Below, piece by piece: positions 1-7,903 of a DNA stretch of 64,000 bases (positions are counted from its first letter, which is position 1; the number at the start of each line of letters is the position of its first letter). The position numbers were made by a program, and so were the translations under genes. The stretch is taken from contig CAWIVZ010000004.1 of NCBI GenBank assembly GCA_963839645.1, positions 217,139-281,138 of the forward strand, read 5' to 3'. Origin of the DNA: PALSA-911 sp963839645 (GTDB taxonomy: Bacteria > Pseudomonadota > Alphaproteobacteria > Acetobacterales > Acetobacteraceae). The notes beneath the pieces are model-generated. The model saw nothing but the letters and a program-made list of their open reading frames with translations, was not told where the DNA came from and did no database searches.

Positions 1-54
1 CTTGATGCTGCCCTTGATATGCGCGGCAGCACCTTCGATGCGGTCCTTGTTCAT
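1..54 (-). CDS. CsbD family stress protein, N-terminal fragment
   Basis: Only the first 18 codons lie in the window; the gene runs off the left edge. The reading MNKDRIEGAAAHIKGSIK has the hallmark start of CsbD proteins, small abundant proteins made in many bacteria during general stress. A good ribosome-binding site (AAGGA) lies a few bases before the ATG. Upstream, a GGAAC (157-153, minus strand) is followed after 17 bases by CCTT rather than CGTT, a weak possible sigma-EcfG promoter. The position next to phyR-nepR-ecfG fits a member of the general stress regulon. The family call is secure for so short a piece because the N-terminus is very characteristic. Confidence 0.75.
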   Translation of the reverse strand, partial: MNKDRIEGAAAHIKGSIK

Positions 55-185
55 GGTCTTATCCTTTGATCGTAAATGGGTGGGAGAGCTGACGGGCTTT
101 TGGAATGATCCTTGCCGCTCTCACCAGGATAAAGGGCCGAGGGGCGCACTTGGTTCCATTGAACCCGTACGCAGTTGACGAGCGT

Positions 186-1010
186 TCAGATCCTGGCGGC
201 AACCGGATGGCTCGCGGCGCGCCGATCGAAAAACAGCGCCTGGCTGACGATCGCCATCACCGTTTCGGGGCGGAAAGGCTTGGTGATCAGGAACGTCGGT
301 TCCGGCCGCTCGCCGGTCAGCAACCGCTCGGGATAGGCGGTGATGAAAATCACCGGCACCGGGCATTTGGTCAGGATCTCGTTCACCGCTTCCAGGCCGG
401 AGCTTCCGTCGGCCAGGTGAATATCGGCCAGAACCAGCCCGGGCGCCTGATCCGCGATCGCGGCCACCGCCTCTTTATGCGTTCTGGCGATGTGCGTGAC
501 GCGATGGCCGAGATCCGTCACCAGCGCCTCCAGGTCGATCGCGATCACCGCCTCGTCTTCGATGATCAGGATGTCCGTGCTGAGTTGGGCCGCGATTTGC
601 TGGCCCGCCTGCTTTATCAGCGTCTCCACGTCCGCGACCGACAGGTTCATCAGATCGGCGATTTCCTCGCTCCGGAAGCCTTCCTGCGCACGCAGCAGAA
701 AAGCCACCCGTGGCAGCGGCGTCAGGGCTTCCAGGTTCCGGTCCGCAGCTCCCAACGCCTGGGAGGCGGCAACCGGATCGGCCAGGTGATGCATCGGGAT
801 CGATCCCCAGATCGTCAAGAACACCTTGAACAGCATCTTGCGCACGCCCTGGCTGTCCCCGGGGATTTCGTCACCTTCCACCAGCGCTTCGAGCGTGGCG
901 ATGGAATAGGCGTCCCCGCTGGCCTGGCTTCCGGTGAGCGCCCGGGCAAACCGGCGCAGATAGGGCAGCTGTGGTGCGATCAAGCCGGATAACGACCCGG
1001 ATAGCGACAT
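186..1010 (-). CDS. phyR: PhyR, general stress response anti-anti-sigma factor
   Basis: 274 residues. Residues 1-140 form a sigma-factor-like domain with sigma2-like and sigma4-like helices that mimics EcfG. Residues 145-262 are a receiver domain with acidic pair E151/D152, phospho-acceptor D196 (LADIHL), T224 and K244, and the FITAYPERLLTGE stretch typical of PhyR. In the known mechanism, phosphorylated PhyR exposes its sigma-like domain, binds NepR and frees EcfG. The gene is divergent from nepR-ecfG, as is usual in alphaproteobacteria, and has its own sigma-EcfG promoter match upstream, implying positive feedback. No truncation is visible. Confidence 0.96.
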   Translation of the reverse strand: MSLSGSLSGLIAPQLPYLRRFARALTGSQASGDAYSIATLEALVEGDEIPGDSQGVRKMLFKVFLTIWGSIPMHHLADPVAASQALGAADRNLEALTPLPRVAFLLRAQEGFRSEEIADLMNLSVADVETLIKQAGQQIAAQLSTDILIIEDEAVIAIDLEALVTDLGHRVTHIARTHKEAVAAIADQAPGLVLADIHLADGSSGLEAVNEILTKCPVPVIFITAYPERLLTGERPEPTFLITKPFRPETVMAIVSQALFFDRRAASHPVAARI

Positions 1011-1068
1011 AGAATATCCCCCATCGTTGAAAGCGGCGATAACGGCACCGCCCGCGTCAATGACATTT

Positions 1069-1094
1069 AACGCGCCGGCCCACCGATTTGTTCC
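1069..1094 (-). promoter_or_regulatory. Predicted sigma-EcfG promoter of phyR
   Basis: On the minus strand GGAAC (1094-1090) is followed after exactly 17 bases by CGTT (1072-1069), the sigma-EcfG consensus of alphaproteobacteria. Transcription would start near 1061, about 50 bases before the phyR ATG. The match is read directly from the sequence; its activity is inferred. Confidence 0.8.
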
Positions 1095-1181
1095 ATCGCC
1101 CAGGGAACTTTTTCACCGGCCAGGCATTATCCTGGGTTATCTCCTATAAAGCGCTCGCATCATCACCGAATGGCGAGCTTC

Positions 1182-1206
1182 GGAACCTATCCGGTTTGGC
1201 GTCGTT
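1182..1206 (+). promoter_or_regulatory. Predicted sigma-EcfG promoter of nepR-ecfG
   Basis: GGAAC (1182-1186), 16 bases, then CGTT (1203-1206). Transcription would start around 1213. This argues against the upstream ATG at 1219 as the nepR start and favours the ATG at 1258. A second partial site, GGAAC at 1104-1108 with CATT after 16 bases, lies further upstream and is weaker. Confidence 0.85.
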
Positions 1207-1257
1207 GGAGTTCTATGAATGTGCGCGCACAAGGCGTCGAAGACGGGAAAGCCAGAC

Positions 1258-1455
1258 ATGATCACGGACCATAATCCCGAAAAGGCCGGCGCCGCCTCGT
1301 TGCCCCCCGTAACCGCGGGCCTGGAACCGGAATTGCAGGACCATATCGGCCGGCAGCTCAGGGCGGTCTATGACGAGGTCCTGAACGAGCCGGTGCCGGA
1401 CCGCTTTCTTCGGCTATTGGCCGAGCTGGAACGAAAGCAGGCGGAAAAATCATGA
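1258..1455 (+). CDS. nepR: NepR anti-sigma factor
   Basis: 65 residues from the chosen start. The core motifs IGRQLRAVYDEV and EPVPDRFL form the two helices by which NepR holds EcfG or, under stress, phosphorylated PhyR. An in-frame ATG at 1219 exists, but it lies only a few bases after the predicted transcription start and has no Shine-Dalgarno sequence. The ATG at 1258 follows GGGAAAG and starts just ahead of the conserved region. The stop overlaps the ecfG start (ATGA), so anti-sigma and sigma factor are translationally coupled and made together. Confidence 0.93.
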   Translation: MITDHNPEKAGAASLPPVTAGLEPELQDHIGRQLRAVYDEVLNEPVPDRFLRLLAELERKQAEKS

Positions 1456-2039
1456 CCGCCGACCCGGTGGCGAAATCCGATCCGAAGCAGGATCTGCTGG
1501 CGGCCATCCCCAAGCTGCGGGCCTTCGCCATCTCGTTATGTGGGCGAACCGCGCGGGCCGACGATCTGGTGCAGGAAACGCTCGTGCGGGCCTGGGCCAA
1601 TATCAAGTCCTTCGAACCAGGAACCAACATGGTCGCCTGGCTGTACACCATCCTGCGAAACGAATTCTATTCGGAATTCCGCAAGCTGCGCCGCGAGGTT
1701 GCCGATACCGATGGGAAATACGCCGCCAAACTGGCGACCCGGCCGACGCAGGAGGGGCATATGCAGTTCCTCGATTTTCGCGCCGCCCTCGACCAGCTCG
1801 CGCCCGATCACCGGGAGGCACTGATCCTGATCGGAGCGTCCGGCCTGTCCTATGAGGAAGCCGCGGGAGTCTGCGGCTGCGCCGTCGGCACGATGAAAAG
1901 CCGGGTCAGCCGCGCCAGGGTAAGACTGGCGGAACTGCTGCAGGAACCCCTGGATGTCCGCTCCGGCCGCGACATGGCGTGGGAGGCCGCGGTGGATCAG
2001 TCCTGGACCAGCGGCGGCGCCGTTCCCGGGGACCGATGA
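1452..2039 (+). CDS. ecfG: EcfG-type ECF sigma factor
   Basis: 195 residues. Region 2 spans about residues 12-80 (DDLVQETLVRAWANI, then the aromatic-rich WLYTILRNEFYSEFRK). Region 4 spans about 105-155 (LSYEEAA...GTMKSRVSRARVRL), a helix-turn-helix for the -35 element. It directs transcription of the general stress regulon from GGAAC/CGTT promoters. It overlaps nepR by 4 bases and is read from the same sigma-EcfG-dependent promoter, so it is autoregulated. The length and both domains look intact. Confidence 0.96.
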   Translation: MTADPVAKSDPKQDLLAAIPKLRAFAISLCGRTARADDLVQETLVRAWANIKSFEPGTNMVAWLYTILRNEFYSEFRKLRREVADTDGKYAAKLATRPTQEGHMQFLDFRAALDQLAPDHREALILIGASGLSYEEAAGVCGCAVGTMKSRVSRARVRLAELLQEPLDVRSGRDMAWEAAVDQSWTSGGAVPGDR

Positions 2040-2137
2040 TGCGGCGCCGCGGCTCCGCGCCGGCGCCGATCCTGGCCTGGGTATCGGCGAGCCGCCTGGC
2101 CGCCGATTCCGCTCCTCGCATGCATCGATAGCGGCCA

Positions 2138-2785
2138 ATGCCATCGAGGGCGGGTATCCCGATCACCGATATTCTCCTGCGGGAACTGAACCACAGGGTC
2201 AAAAACAATCTTCAGATCATCGTCAGCCTGATCAACCTGAAGAAGCGTTTGGCGCCGCCCGACCGGTGGGACGACATTCGCTTCATCGAGGAACACGTGC
2301 AGGCGATGGCCGTCGCCTATCGCCTGGTCTACGCCACCGGCGACATGAACGAGGTGTCGATCGGCGATCTGCTTCAGGAGACGATCTCCGAACTGCGCCA
2401 GATCGCCCGGCTTGGTGCAAGCCATGTCCGATTGGAGGGCGCCTCCATCCAGGGAACCATGGGCCTGGACCAGGCCATTTCGCTCGGCATGTACCTCGCC
2501 GTCGTCCTGCCGCCCTATCTGGACGGCGCCTTGGCCAGCGCCGGATATGTAACCATCGCGGCCGCCCTGGAGGATAATTACCTCACCTTGCGGATCGCCG
2601 GCAGCTGGCCCGCTCCCGTGCTGCCCGATCTGCTGCGCAGCCGGCTGAGCGAGGCCTACACCAGCCAATTGCGCGCGGAAATTCTGTCGAGCCCCGGCGC
2701 CCCCGACCTGCGGATACGGGTCCACCTGGATGACCGGCGTTCGGTGATCATCCCGCCGCGGGAAACGGCCGCGCCGCCAGCATGA
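2138..2785 (+). CDS. HisKA_2-type histidine kinase-like protein with decayed ATPase domain
   Basis: 215 residues without a sensor domain. Residues 11-75 are a clear HisKA_2 dimerisation and phosphotransfer helix pair with the H box ELNHRVKNNLQ (phospho-acceptor His19). The second half has the length and secondary-structure pattern of an HATPase domain but lacks its key residues. Where an Asn-containing N box is expected it reads AVVLPPYLDGALA (about 120-132), and the DxGxG box is replaced by AGSWPAPV. It may be a phosphatase or phosphotransfer partner of PhyR rather than a kinase; PhyP of Sphingomonas, a kinase-like negative regulator of PhyR, is a functional precedent. It starts 98 bases after ecfG; an earlier in-frame ATG (2039) is closed by a stop. 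Confidence 0.8.
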   Translation: MPSRAGIPITDILLRELNHRVKNNLQIIVSLINLKKRLAPPDRWDDIRFIEEHVQAMAVAYRLVYATGDMNEVSIGDLLQETISELRQIARLGASHVRLEGASIQGTMGLDQAISLGMYLAVVLPPYLDGALASAGYVTIAAALEDNYLTLRIAGSWPAPVLPDLLRSRLSEAYTSQLRAEILSSPGAPDLRIRVHLDDRRSVIIPPRETAAPPA

Positions 2786-2975
2786 CACCAGGGCGGATTG
2801 CACCCTGGGGCTGATTGGACATCGGGGCCGAAAAATCAGGGGACGGACGCGGCTGTAGCGCCCGGCGCAGCAGCTCCGCCATGCGGCCGCTACCCGACAT
2901 CGTCCAGGCGGCAAGCCGGCCGTTTCAGGCCACACCGGGCGAGCGCCGCGGCGAGCCGGGCATCAAACAAGCCAA

Positions 2976-3020
2976 CGCCAGAGGGGTTAGCGCCAGAGGG
3001 GTCAGCGCCAAACGGGCTTG
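2976..3020. repeat. Three 15-base tandem repeats over a gene end
   Basis: Units at 2976-2990, 2991-3005 and 3006-3020: two nearly identical copies beginning CGCCAGAGGGGT and a third, degraded copy beginning CGCCAAACGGG. The second copy supplies the stop codon of the minus-strand lipoprotein gene, and the third encodes its last residues. The rest of 2786-2975 holds no gene; a small GC-rich stem (2788-2793 with 2803-2808) follows the upstream gene. Confidence 0.6.
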
Positions 3021-3250
3021 CCCAGATTGACATCCTGCCCGGAGGTCAGAGCGCCGCCGGCGGCCCCGACCGCACCGCCGATGAGCGCTCCGGTCCCGGG
3101 GTTGCCGCCGGTGACCGCCCCCACCGCGGCGCCGGTGCCGGCGCCGATCAGACCGCCCGATACCGCGCGATCCCCGGTGCTGTAGCCGCAGGCGCCTGTC
3201 GCCGCGGCCAGCGCGGCGACGACCAGTAATCTTACGAAACGTAGTTGCAT
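3002..3250 (-). CDS. Small glycine-zipper lipoprotein
   Basis: 82 residues. An N-terminal hydrophobic helix ends in a lipobox (TGAC, with the lipidated Cys before GYS). The remainder consists of GxxxG repeats (GGLIGAGTGAAVGAV, GALIGGAVGAAGG) that form a glycine zipper, as in small outer-membrane-associated stress lipoproteins. I chose the ATG at 3250, not 3256, because the AAGGA ribosome-binding site abuts the first ATG and is correctly spaced (6 bases) for the second. A sigma-EcfG promoter match ends 36 bases upstream, so it is probably part of the stress regulon. The molecular function is unknown. Confidence 0.82.
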   Translation of the reverse strand: MQLRFVRLLVVAALAAATGACGYSTGDRAVSGGLIGAGTGAAVGAVTGGNPGTGALIGGAVGAAGGALTSGQDVNLGKPVWR

Positions 3251-3285
3251 GACCATTCCTTGGTTGGAAGAAGACCTGGACAGGA

Positions 3286-3311
3286 AACGCCGTGCGTTGT
3301 CCTTTGGTTCC
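3286..3311 (-). promoter_or_regulatory. Predicted sigma-EcfG promoter of the glycine-zipper lipoprotein
   Basis: On the minus strand GGAAC (3311-3307), 17 bases, CGTT (3289-3286). The predicted start near 3279 gives a 30-base leader containing the AAGGA ribosome-binding site. Confidence 0.75.
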
Positions 3312-3488
3312 CGTAGCGGACCTGGCGATACTCGTTGATTTCAACGGCCAAGGTTTTCCACAGCCATCGAAAATCGACCGAAGCTTTCGCCCTGGCCAAC
3401 GCCAGGCGTTCATGCACCGGCAGAATGCCCGCAGATCTATTCGGATGAAACTCTCGGAAGACCGCTAGTCGTCGATCTGAAACCCGGC

Positions 3489-3656
3489 CTAGTACCAGCC
3501 GAACCGCGGTCCACCGAAGAGCATCATTACGAGAAGAACGACCAGAATTGTGCCCACCAGACCGAGACCGCCACCGCCGTAGTGTCCCTGGCGGTATCCA
3601 TAATACCCACCGCCTCCAACAAAGAAGAACAAGAGGATGACAAGAACGAGTATCAT
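3489..3656 (-). CDS. 55-residue Gly/Tyr-rich membrane microprotein
   Basis: The reading begins MILVLVILLFFFVGG, continues through a Gly/Tyr-rich middle (YYGYRQGHYGGGG) and a second hydrophobic segment (LVGTILVVLLVMMLF), and ends GGPRFGWY. It looks like two short membrane helices joined by an aromatic, glycine-rich loop. A strong ribosome-binding site (AGGAAGG) precedes the ATG, and a consensus sigma-EcfG promoter lies 33 bases further upstream, so translation and stress control are both supported. No family name is certain; similar small hydrophobic proteins are common near stress genes in this group. It is too short for most gene finders. Confidence 0.75.
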   Translation of the reverse strand: MILVLVILLFFFVGGGGYYGYRQGHYGGGGLGLVGTILVVLLVMMLFGGPRFGWY

Positions 3657-3688
3657 TGCGAACCTTCCTATAAGGGGGAGTTCTATTT

Positions 3689-3713
3689 AACGGACCCGGA
3701 GCATAAGAGTTCC
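3689..3713 (-). promoter_or_regulatory. Predicted sigma-EcfG promoter of the 55-residue microprotein
   Basis: On the minus strand GGAAC (3713-3709), 16 bases, CGTT (3692-3689). The predicted start near 3682 leaves about 25 bases of leader, including AGGAAGG. Confidence 0.78.
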
Positions 3714-3810
3714 AATGCTCCGGCACATTATCCGCCGGTACACTGACGATGCTTGAGCCGGCCGCCGTCGGGCCGGATCGGGACGCTCGCTCCGACTGCC
3801 GACAAAAGAG

Positions 3811-3877
3811 CGGCCCCCTCGAAAGGAGGCCGCGACAAGGCAGTTTGGGGCATCTCAGAGGGACTTCCTTCTGAGAT
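3811..3877. other. Two adjacent stem-loops in a gene-free interval
   Basis: The interval 3714-4098 has no supported gene. It contains a 10-base stem with one mismatch and a CGAA loop (3811-3820 with 3825-3834), then a perfect 8-base stem (3852-3859 with 3870-3877). Neither is followed by a T run. They may be processing, attenuation or transcript-end structures for flanking transcripts, or part of an unannotated small RNA. Confidence 0.4.
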
Positions 3878-4098
3878 ATCCATACAATGACGGATGCGGA
3901 AATAGGTTCCCCAAGCCGTGCATGGTATTCTGGCGGTTTCCTGTCTTCGTTGAAGGCAAGCACCGTTTTATCCGAAAAAGATCCGCCATCTGCCGGTTCC
4001 GGTATATTCAGCAGCGCGATGGTTCGTCACGCTTGACTTGCTCGGCAGAAGCGCGTTGATGGTTCCTTGCGGAACGCCACCCTCCGGCGGGTAGTTGC

Positions 4099-7000
4099 GT
4101 GCCAAATTCAGGCGGGCAGGCCGATCCCATAGACATAGTTGCAAAGCATCCGGCAGGGCGGGAAGGGGAGCGGATTTTCGCTGCCGTCCCGTCGCGGGCC
4201 ATCTCGAACGGGTTTTCGCCTTCCCGGCCGCAGCGCCATTTCCGGTTCCTGATCCTGCCGATCGCCTCTGTCTTGCTGCCGATCATCATGATGGGCGCGG
4301 GAGGATGGATCGAATGGCGGACAGCCTGGGAGGATGCCGGCATTCAACTGGGCCGCGAGGCGGATGCCGGGGCGGAATACGCCTCGCGCGTGCTCGCCGG
4401 CTATGTCGTCGCCACGGGGCGCATCAACGATGTATTGCGCGGGCTGTCGGATCAGGAGATCCGAAACCGTGAGGCGGAGTTTCATGCGACCCTGGGTAGG
4501 CTGGTAGCCGAACTGCCGCAGTCCACCAACAGCTTCGTGATCGATCGCAATGGCCGGGCGCTCGCGTCGGCGACGTTGTTTCCGGTCTCGCGGGACATCA
4601 CCTTTGCCGATCGGGATTCCTTCGTCGCTTTGGCGGCGCGGTCGGCTCCCGTCATCCATGTCAGTCAGGTCTATTCGGGGCGCCTGGACGGCAAGTTGTT
4701 CTTTGCGATCAGCCGGCGCAGGGCCGGTGCCGGAAACGGCCTGCCGGCCTCCGAGTTCGATGGTATCACGAGCATTTCAGTTGATCCCTCCCTGGTGGCA
4801 ACCGGCATGCGAAGGCTGCTTGGCGAGGCCGGGGACGTCATGACCCTGCTGCGCGAGAATGGGCAGGTGCTGGCGCGCAGCGCGGGCCCCGGGGGGTTTT
4901 TGCCGCCGGTGGCTCTAGCCTCGCCATTCCACGGGATTGTCGCGGGTTCCGGCGCTGGCATGTATCGCGCGGTCTCCTCGATCGACGGCGTGGCCCGGCT
5001 TGCCGCCGTTCGGCATGCGGAAGGCTTTCCGGTTTATGCCTCCGCCGCGCGATCCCGCGATGCCATCTTCGCCGAATGGCGCAATCGGATGGCGGTCCAT
5101 CTGATCTTCGGTGTGCCGGCCACCTTGGCGCTGTTGGCCCTCAGCCTGCGGGTTCGCCGCAGCCAGTTAAGCCTGGCCGCGCGGAACGAGGCGCTGCAGC
5201 GGGCGCTCGGTGAGAGCGACGCCAGGCTCCGGCGCGTTCAAACCGCCGGCAGCGTGCTTTCCTTTGAGGTCGGGCCGGATGGCCAGATGATTTGCGACGA
5301 GGGGTTCCGAGAGCTTTGGGGCGTGCCGCCCAATGGCCGGCTGGAACTCGCCGCCTTGATCCGATGCCTGCAGCCGGATGATCGGGACGAGTTCGCCAGC
5401 GTCTTGCAGCGCCTGGGCCAGGAGGGCGGCAGCTTCCATGTGGAACAGCAGATCGTATTGCCGGACGGCACGCGGCGCTGGCTGATGACCCTCGGCGAGG
5501 CGACGCCTGGCGCCGGCGGCATTGCCGCGCGCATCGTCGGCGTGGCCATGGACATCACCGAACGCAAGCAGATCGAAGCCGCCGTGCACGAGCGGGAGGT
5601 GCGGCTGCAGGAGCTGCTGGCGACGCTGGATTTGGCCACGGTGATGGTCCGCGAGTTCGACGGAACCATCCGCTTCTGGTCGGAAGGCTGCGTGGCGCTG
5701 TTCGGATGGACCGCCGCCGAGGCCGTCGGGCGGACCACGCACGAACTATTGCACACCATCCCCCCCGTGCCGGATGAGGAAATCGCGGCGCAGCTGCTGT
5801 CGAGCGGCGAGTGGAGCGGCGACCTTCGCCAAACCCGGCGGGACGGAACCGAGTTGATTGTCGCCACCCGCAAAATGTTGCGGCGGGACGGTACTGGAAA
5901 GCCCGTCGCGATCATGGCAACCGCGGCCGACGTGACCGCCCATCGCAAGACCGGTTCGGAGCTGGAGCAACTGAACCAGCGCCTGGAAACCCTGGTGCTC
6001 GACGAGGTCGCCAAACGCGAGGCGGCGCAACAGCGCGCGGCGCATGGCGAACGGATCCAGGCGTTGGGACAGCTGGCAGGCGGGATCGCCCATGACCTCA
6101 ACAACGTTCTGCAGGCGGTGATCAGCGGCGCGTCGCTGGCCACAAGGGAAGCGGAACATCCCGAACGCATTCGCCGTCTGGCGCGGATGATGACCGAGGC
6201 GGCGCAGCGTGGCGCCGCGGTGACCCGCCGGCTGCTGGTGTTCTCGCGCCGCGCGGACCTGCGGGCCGAGGCGATCGACCCGCGCGGCCTGCTGGTGGAT
6301 CTTCAGGAGGTGCTGGCCCACACGCTGGGCGGGCATGTTCGTTGCGAGGTCCGGGCCGATGCCGGCCTGCCCCGTTTGCTGGCGGATCGCGGACAGCTGG
6401 AGACAGCATTGGTAAATCTTGCCACGAACGCGCGCGACGCCATGCCGGATGGCGGAGACATTGTTCTGTCCGCCACCGAGGAGCTGGTTTCGGAACAGGA
6501 ACCGCGCCCCGCCCCGGTGGCGAGCGGGCGCTATATTCGCATCATGGTCACGGACACAGGTACCGGCATGGATGCCGCCACCCTGGCGCGCGTGCCCGAA
6601 CCCTTCTTCACGACCAAGCGCGAGGGGCGCGGCACCGGACTGGGTCTGTCGATGGCCAGCGGCTTCGCGGAGCAATCGGGCGGGGCCCTGGAAATTCAGA
6701 GCACCCCGGGCCAGGGCACAAGCGCCTCCCTTTGGCTGCCCCGGGCGCCGGCTCATGCTTCCCGCATGCCAGCACCCGTCGAGGCGACCCGCATGGACCC
6801 CACCCACCCGGCGCGTGTGCTGCTGGTCGATGACGAGGCCATCGTGCGCGACAGCCTGGTCCAGCAGCTGGAGGCGATGGGTTATGTGGTGAGCGCCGCG
6901 CGGGATGGCCCTCAGGCGCTGGCGATGCTGGATGACGGTGTGGATCTGGACGTGTTGCTCTGCGACCTGTCGATGCCGGGCATGGGCGGTCTGGCGGTGA

Positions 7001-7209
7001 TCCGGGAAGCCCAACGGCGCCGCCCGCAACTGCCGGCCATTCTGCTGACGGGGTACGTGGGCGATTCCGCCGCCTTGCCTGCGGAAGGGGCCAGCTTCGC
7101 GCTGCTGCAGAAGCCGGCGACGATCGCGGAACTGACCGACGTTATCGCCATTCTTCTGGCGGGACGCGACGGCGCCAATCCGATCGGCGTGGAAAGCAAG
7201 CCGCGCTGA
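4099..7209 (+). CDS. Membrane-bound hybrid histidine kinase with PAS domains and C-terminal receiver
   Basis: 1036 residues from a GTG start. In order: a short cytoplasmic tail; a membrane helix (about 52-70); a periplasmic Cache-like sensor domain (about 75-330); a second helix (about 335-355); two PAS-type domains (about 375-500 and 505-620); a HisKA domain with H665 in GGIAHDLNNVLQ; an ATPase domain with N box NLATNARDAM, DTGTGMD and GTGLGLSMA; and a receiver domain with phospho-acceptor D956 (LCDLSMPG) and K (LLQKP). All catalytic motifs are intact. The hybrid layout implies a phosphorelay. Its place beside the PhyR cascade makes it a candidate stress sensor, but no partner phosphotransferase is adjacent, so this is inference. 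Confidence 0.9.
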   Translation: MPNSGGQADPIDIVAKHPAGREGERIFAAVPSRAISNGFSPSRPQRHFRFLILPIASVLLPIIMMGAGGWIEWRTAWEDAGIQLGREADAGAEYASRVLAGYVVATGRINDVLRGLSDQEIRNREAEFHATLGRLVAELPQSTNSFVIDRNGRALASATLFPVSRDITFADRDSFVALAARSAPVIHVSQVYSGRLDGKLFFAISRRRAGAGNGLPASEFDGITSISVDPSLVATGMRRLLGEAGDVMTLLRENGQVLARSAGPGGFLPPVALASPFHGIVAGSGAGMYRAVSSIDGVARLAAVRHAEGFPVYASAARSRDAIFAEWRNRMAVHLIFGVPATLALLALSLRVRRSQLSLAARNEALQRALGESDARLRRVQTAGSVLSFEVGPDGQMICDEGFRELWGVPPNGRLELAALIRCLQPDDRDEFASVLQRLGQEGGSFHVEQQIVLPDGTRRWLMTLGEATPGAGGIAARIVGVAMDITERKQIEAAVHEREVRLQELLATLDLATVMVREFDGTIRFWSEGCVALFGWTAAEAVGRTTHELLHTIPPVPDEEIAAQLLSSGEWSGDLRQTRRDGTELIVATRKMLRRDGTGKPVAIMATAADVTAHRKTGSELEQLNQRLETLVLDEVAKREAAQQRAAHGERIQALGQLAGGIAHDLNNVLQAVISGASLATREAEHPERIRRLARMMTEAAQRGAAVTRRLLVFSRRADLRAEAIDPRGLLVDLQEVLAHTLGGHVRCEVRADAGLPRLLADRGQLETALVNLATNARDAMPDGGDIVLSATEELVSEQEPRPAPVASGRYIRIMVTDTGTGMDAATLARVPEPFFTTKREGRGTGLGLSMASGFAEQSGGALEIQSTPGQGTSASLWLPRAPAHASRMPAPVEATRMDPTHPARVLLVDDEAIVRDSLVQQLEAMGYVVSAARDGPQALAMLDDGVDLDVLLCDLSMPGMGGLAVIREAQRRRPQLPAILLTGYVGDSAALPAEGASFALLQKPATIAELTDVIAILLAGRDGANPIGVESKPR

Positions 7210-7267
7210 CACAGCATGCCATGCGGCTTCCTCGCGAATACGCATGGCAAGCCAATGTGCGCGCCGG

Positions 7268-7293
7268 GGAACCATTGGAGGGCGCCGGGCATT
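7268..7293 (+). promoter_or_regulatory. Weak sigma-EcfG-like promoter of a 25-residue gene
   Basis: GGAAC (7268-7272), 17 bases, then CATT (7290-7293) instead of CGTT. It lies 42 bases before the small gene at 7336. One mismatch in the four-base -10 element makes this tentative. Confidence 0.3.
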
Positions 7294-7335
7294 AGTCCTT
7301 CAGGGTGACAATGGCGTCACTCCATGGAGGTTGAT

Positions 7336-7413
7336 ATGGGACGTGGTATTCTGCTTCTACTGCTGGGCGTTCCGATCCCGGTGATTATCCTTCTGGCTTT
7401 GCTCTGGCACTGA
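7336..7413 (+). CDS. 25-residue hydrophobic microprotein
   Basis: The reading begins MGRGILLLLLGVPIPVI and continues with a Leu/Ile-rich stretch ending ALLWH: a single membrane helix with a central Pro-Ile-Pro. An ideal ribosome-binding site (GGAGG) lies 6 bases before the ATG. Peptides of this type with a conserved G-(I/V)-P-I-P core recur in alphaproteobacterial genomes as unannotated small proteins; that statement is from general knowledge and was not searched here. Function unknown. Confidence 0.6.
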   Translation: MGRGILLLLLGVPIPVIILLALLWH

Positions 7414-7676
7414 GAACGCGACAAGGCATCTGATACAGTAGCGGGCGTTGCGTTGCCGCATTCGACCTACGCGGATCCCGCCTCCGGATACGCAGCCGGA
7501 AGCAAATATCGTTTGATCGCCAGGTGCCGATCGATGCGCCGATCCGCCGCAGGATCGAGGTAGCCCTTTGCCGCCAGAAAGAGGGCATCCGCTAGTCTGT
7601 TTTATTTGCAACACTTCTTGCGCCGGCACCTGGCCTCGGGTGCCGCCGGGGAACCTGGAACCAAGGTCCGTCAACA

Positions 7677-7751
7677 ATGAACGCAATCATCTACCTCGTC
7701 GGTCTTGTCGTCATCGTTCTGGCTATCCTGGGTTTCCTGGGGCTGCGATAG
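7677..7751 (+). CDS. 24-residue membrane microprotein
   Basis: The reading MNAIIYLVGLVVIVLAILG followed by FLGLR is a single hydrophobic helix with a positively charged end. It sits in the row of small stress and envelope genes between the hybrid kinase and the entericidin. The ribosome-binding site is weak (AAGG about 10 bases upstream). Codon use and sequence look like a genuine small membrane protein, but support is only moderate. The preceding interval 7414-7676 has no supported gene. Confidence 0.5.
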   Translation: MNAIIYLVGLVVIVLAILGFLGLR

Positions 7752-7812
7752 ACAGGGCATCGCCCGGTCTCCGCTCCGTAAACTCCAGGTGGTTCCAGAA
7801 ACCGATCTGAAT

Positions 7813-7837
7813 GGAACCATTCCGTCGCGATGACGTT
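7813..7837 (+). promoter_or_regulatory. Predicted sigma-EcfG promoter of the entericidin gene
   Basis: GGAAC (7813-7817), 16 bases, CGTT (7834-7837). The predicted start near 7844 is 60 bases before the entericidin ATG at 7904. It rules out the apparent upstream ATG at 7811 as the start. Confidence 0.8.
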
Positions 7838-7903
7838 GTCTCCATGGTTTCTCCAAAGACCGACCTGCTCGGATCAGGATCCGAAATCGATGAAAGTAGT
7901 CAC

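Noticed and set aside
2976..3020. Possible CRISPR-like repeats
   Set aside because: The units are contiguous, without spacers, and only 15 bases long.
4071..4096. Possible sigma-EcfG promoter for the hybrid kinase (GGAAC, 17 bases, AGTT)
   Set aside because: The -10 element has a mismatch at its first base and lies only three bases before the GTG start.
7421..7600. Possible small protein or gene remnant on the - strand (KGYLDPAADRRIDRHLAIKR)
   Set aside because: There is no start codon or ribosome-binding site in that frame and no family similarity I can name, so it stays unannotated.
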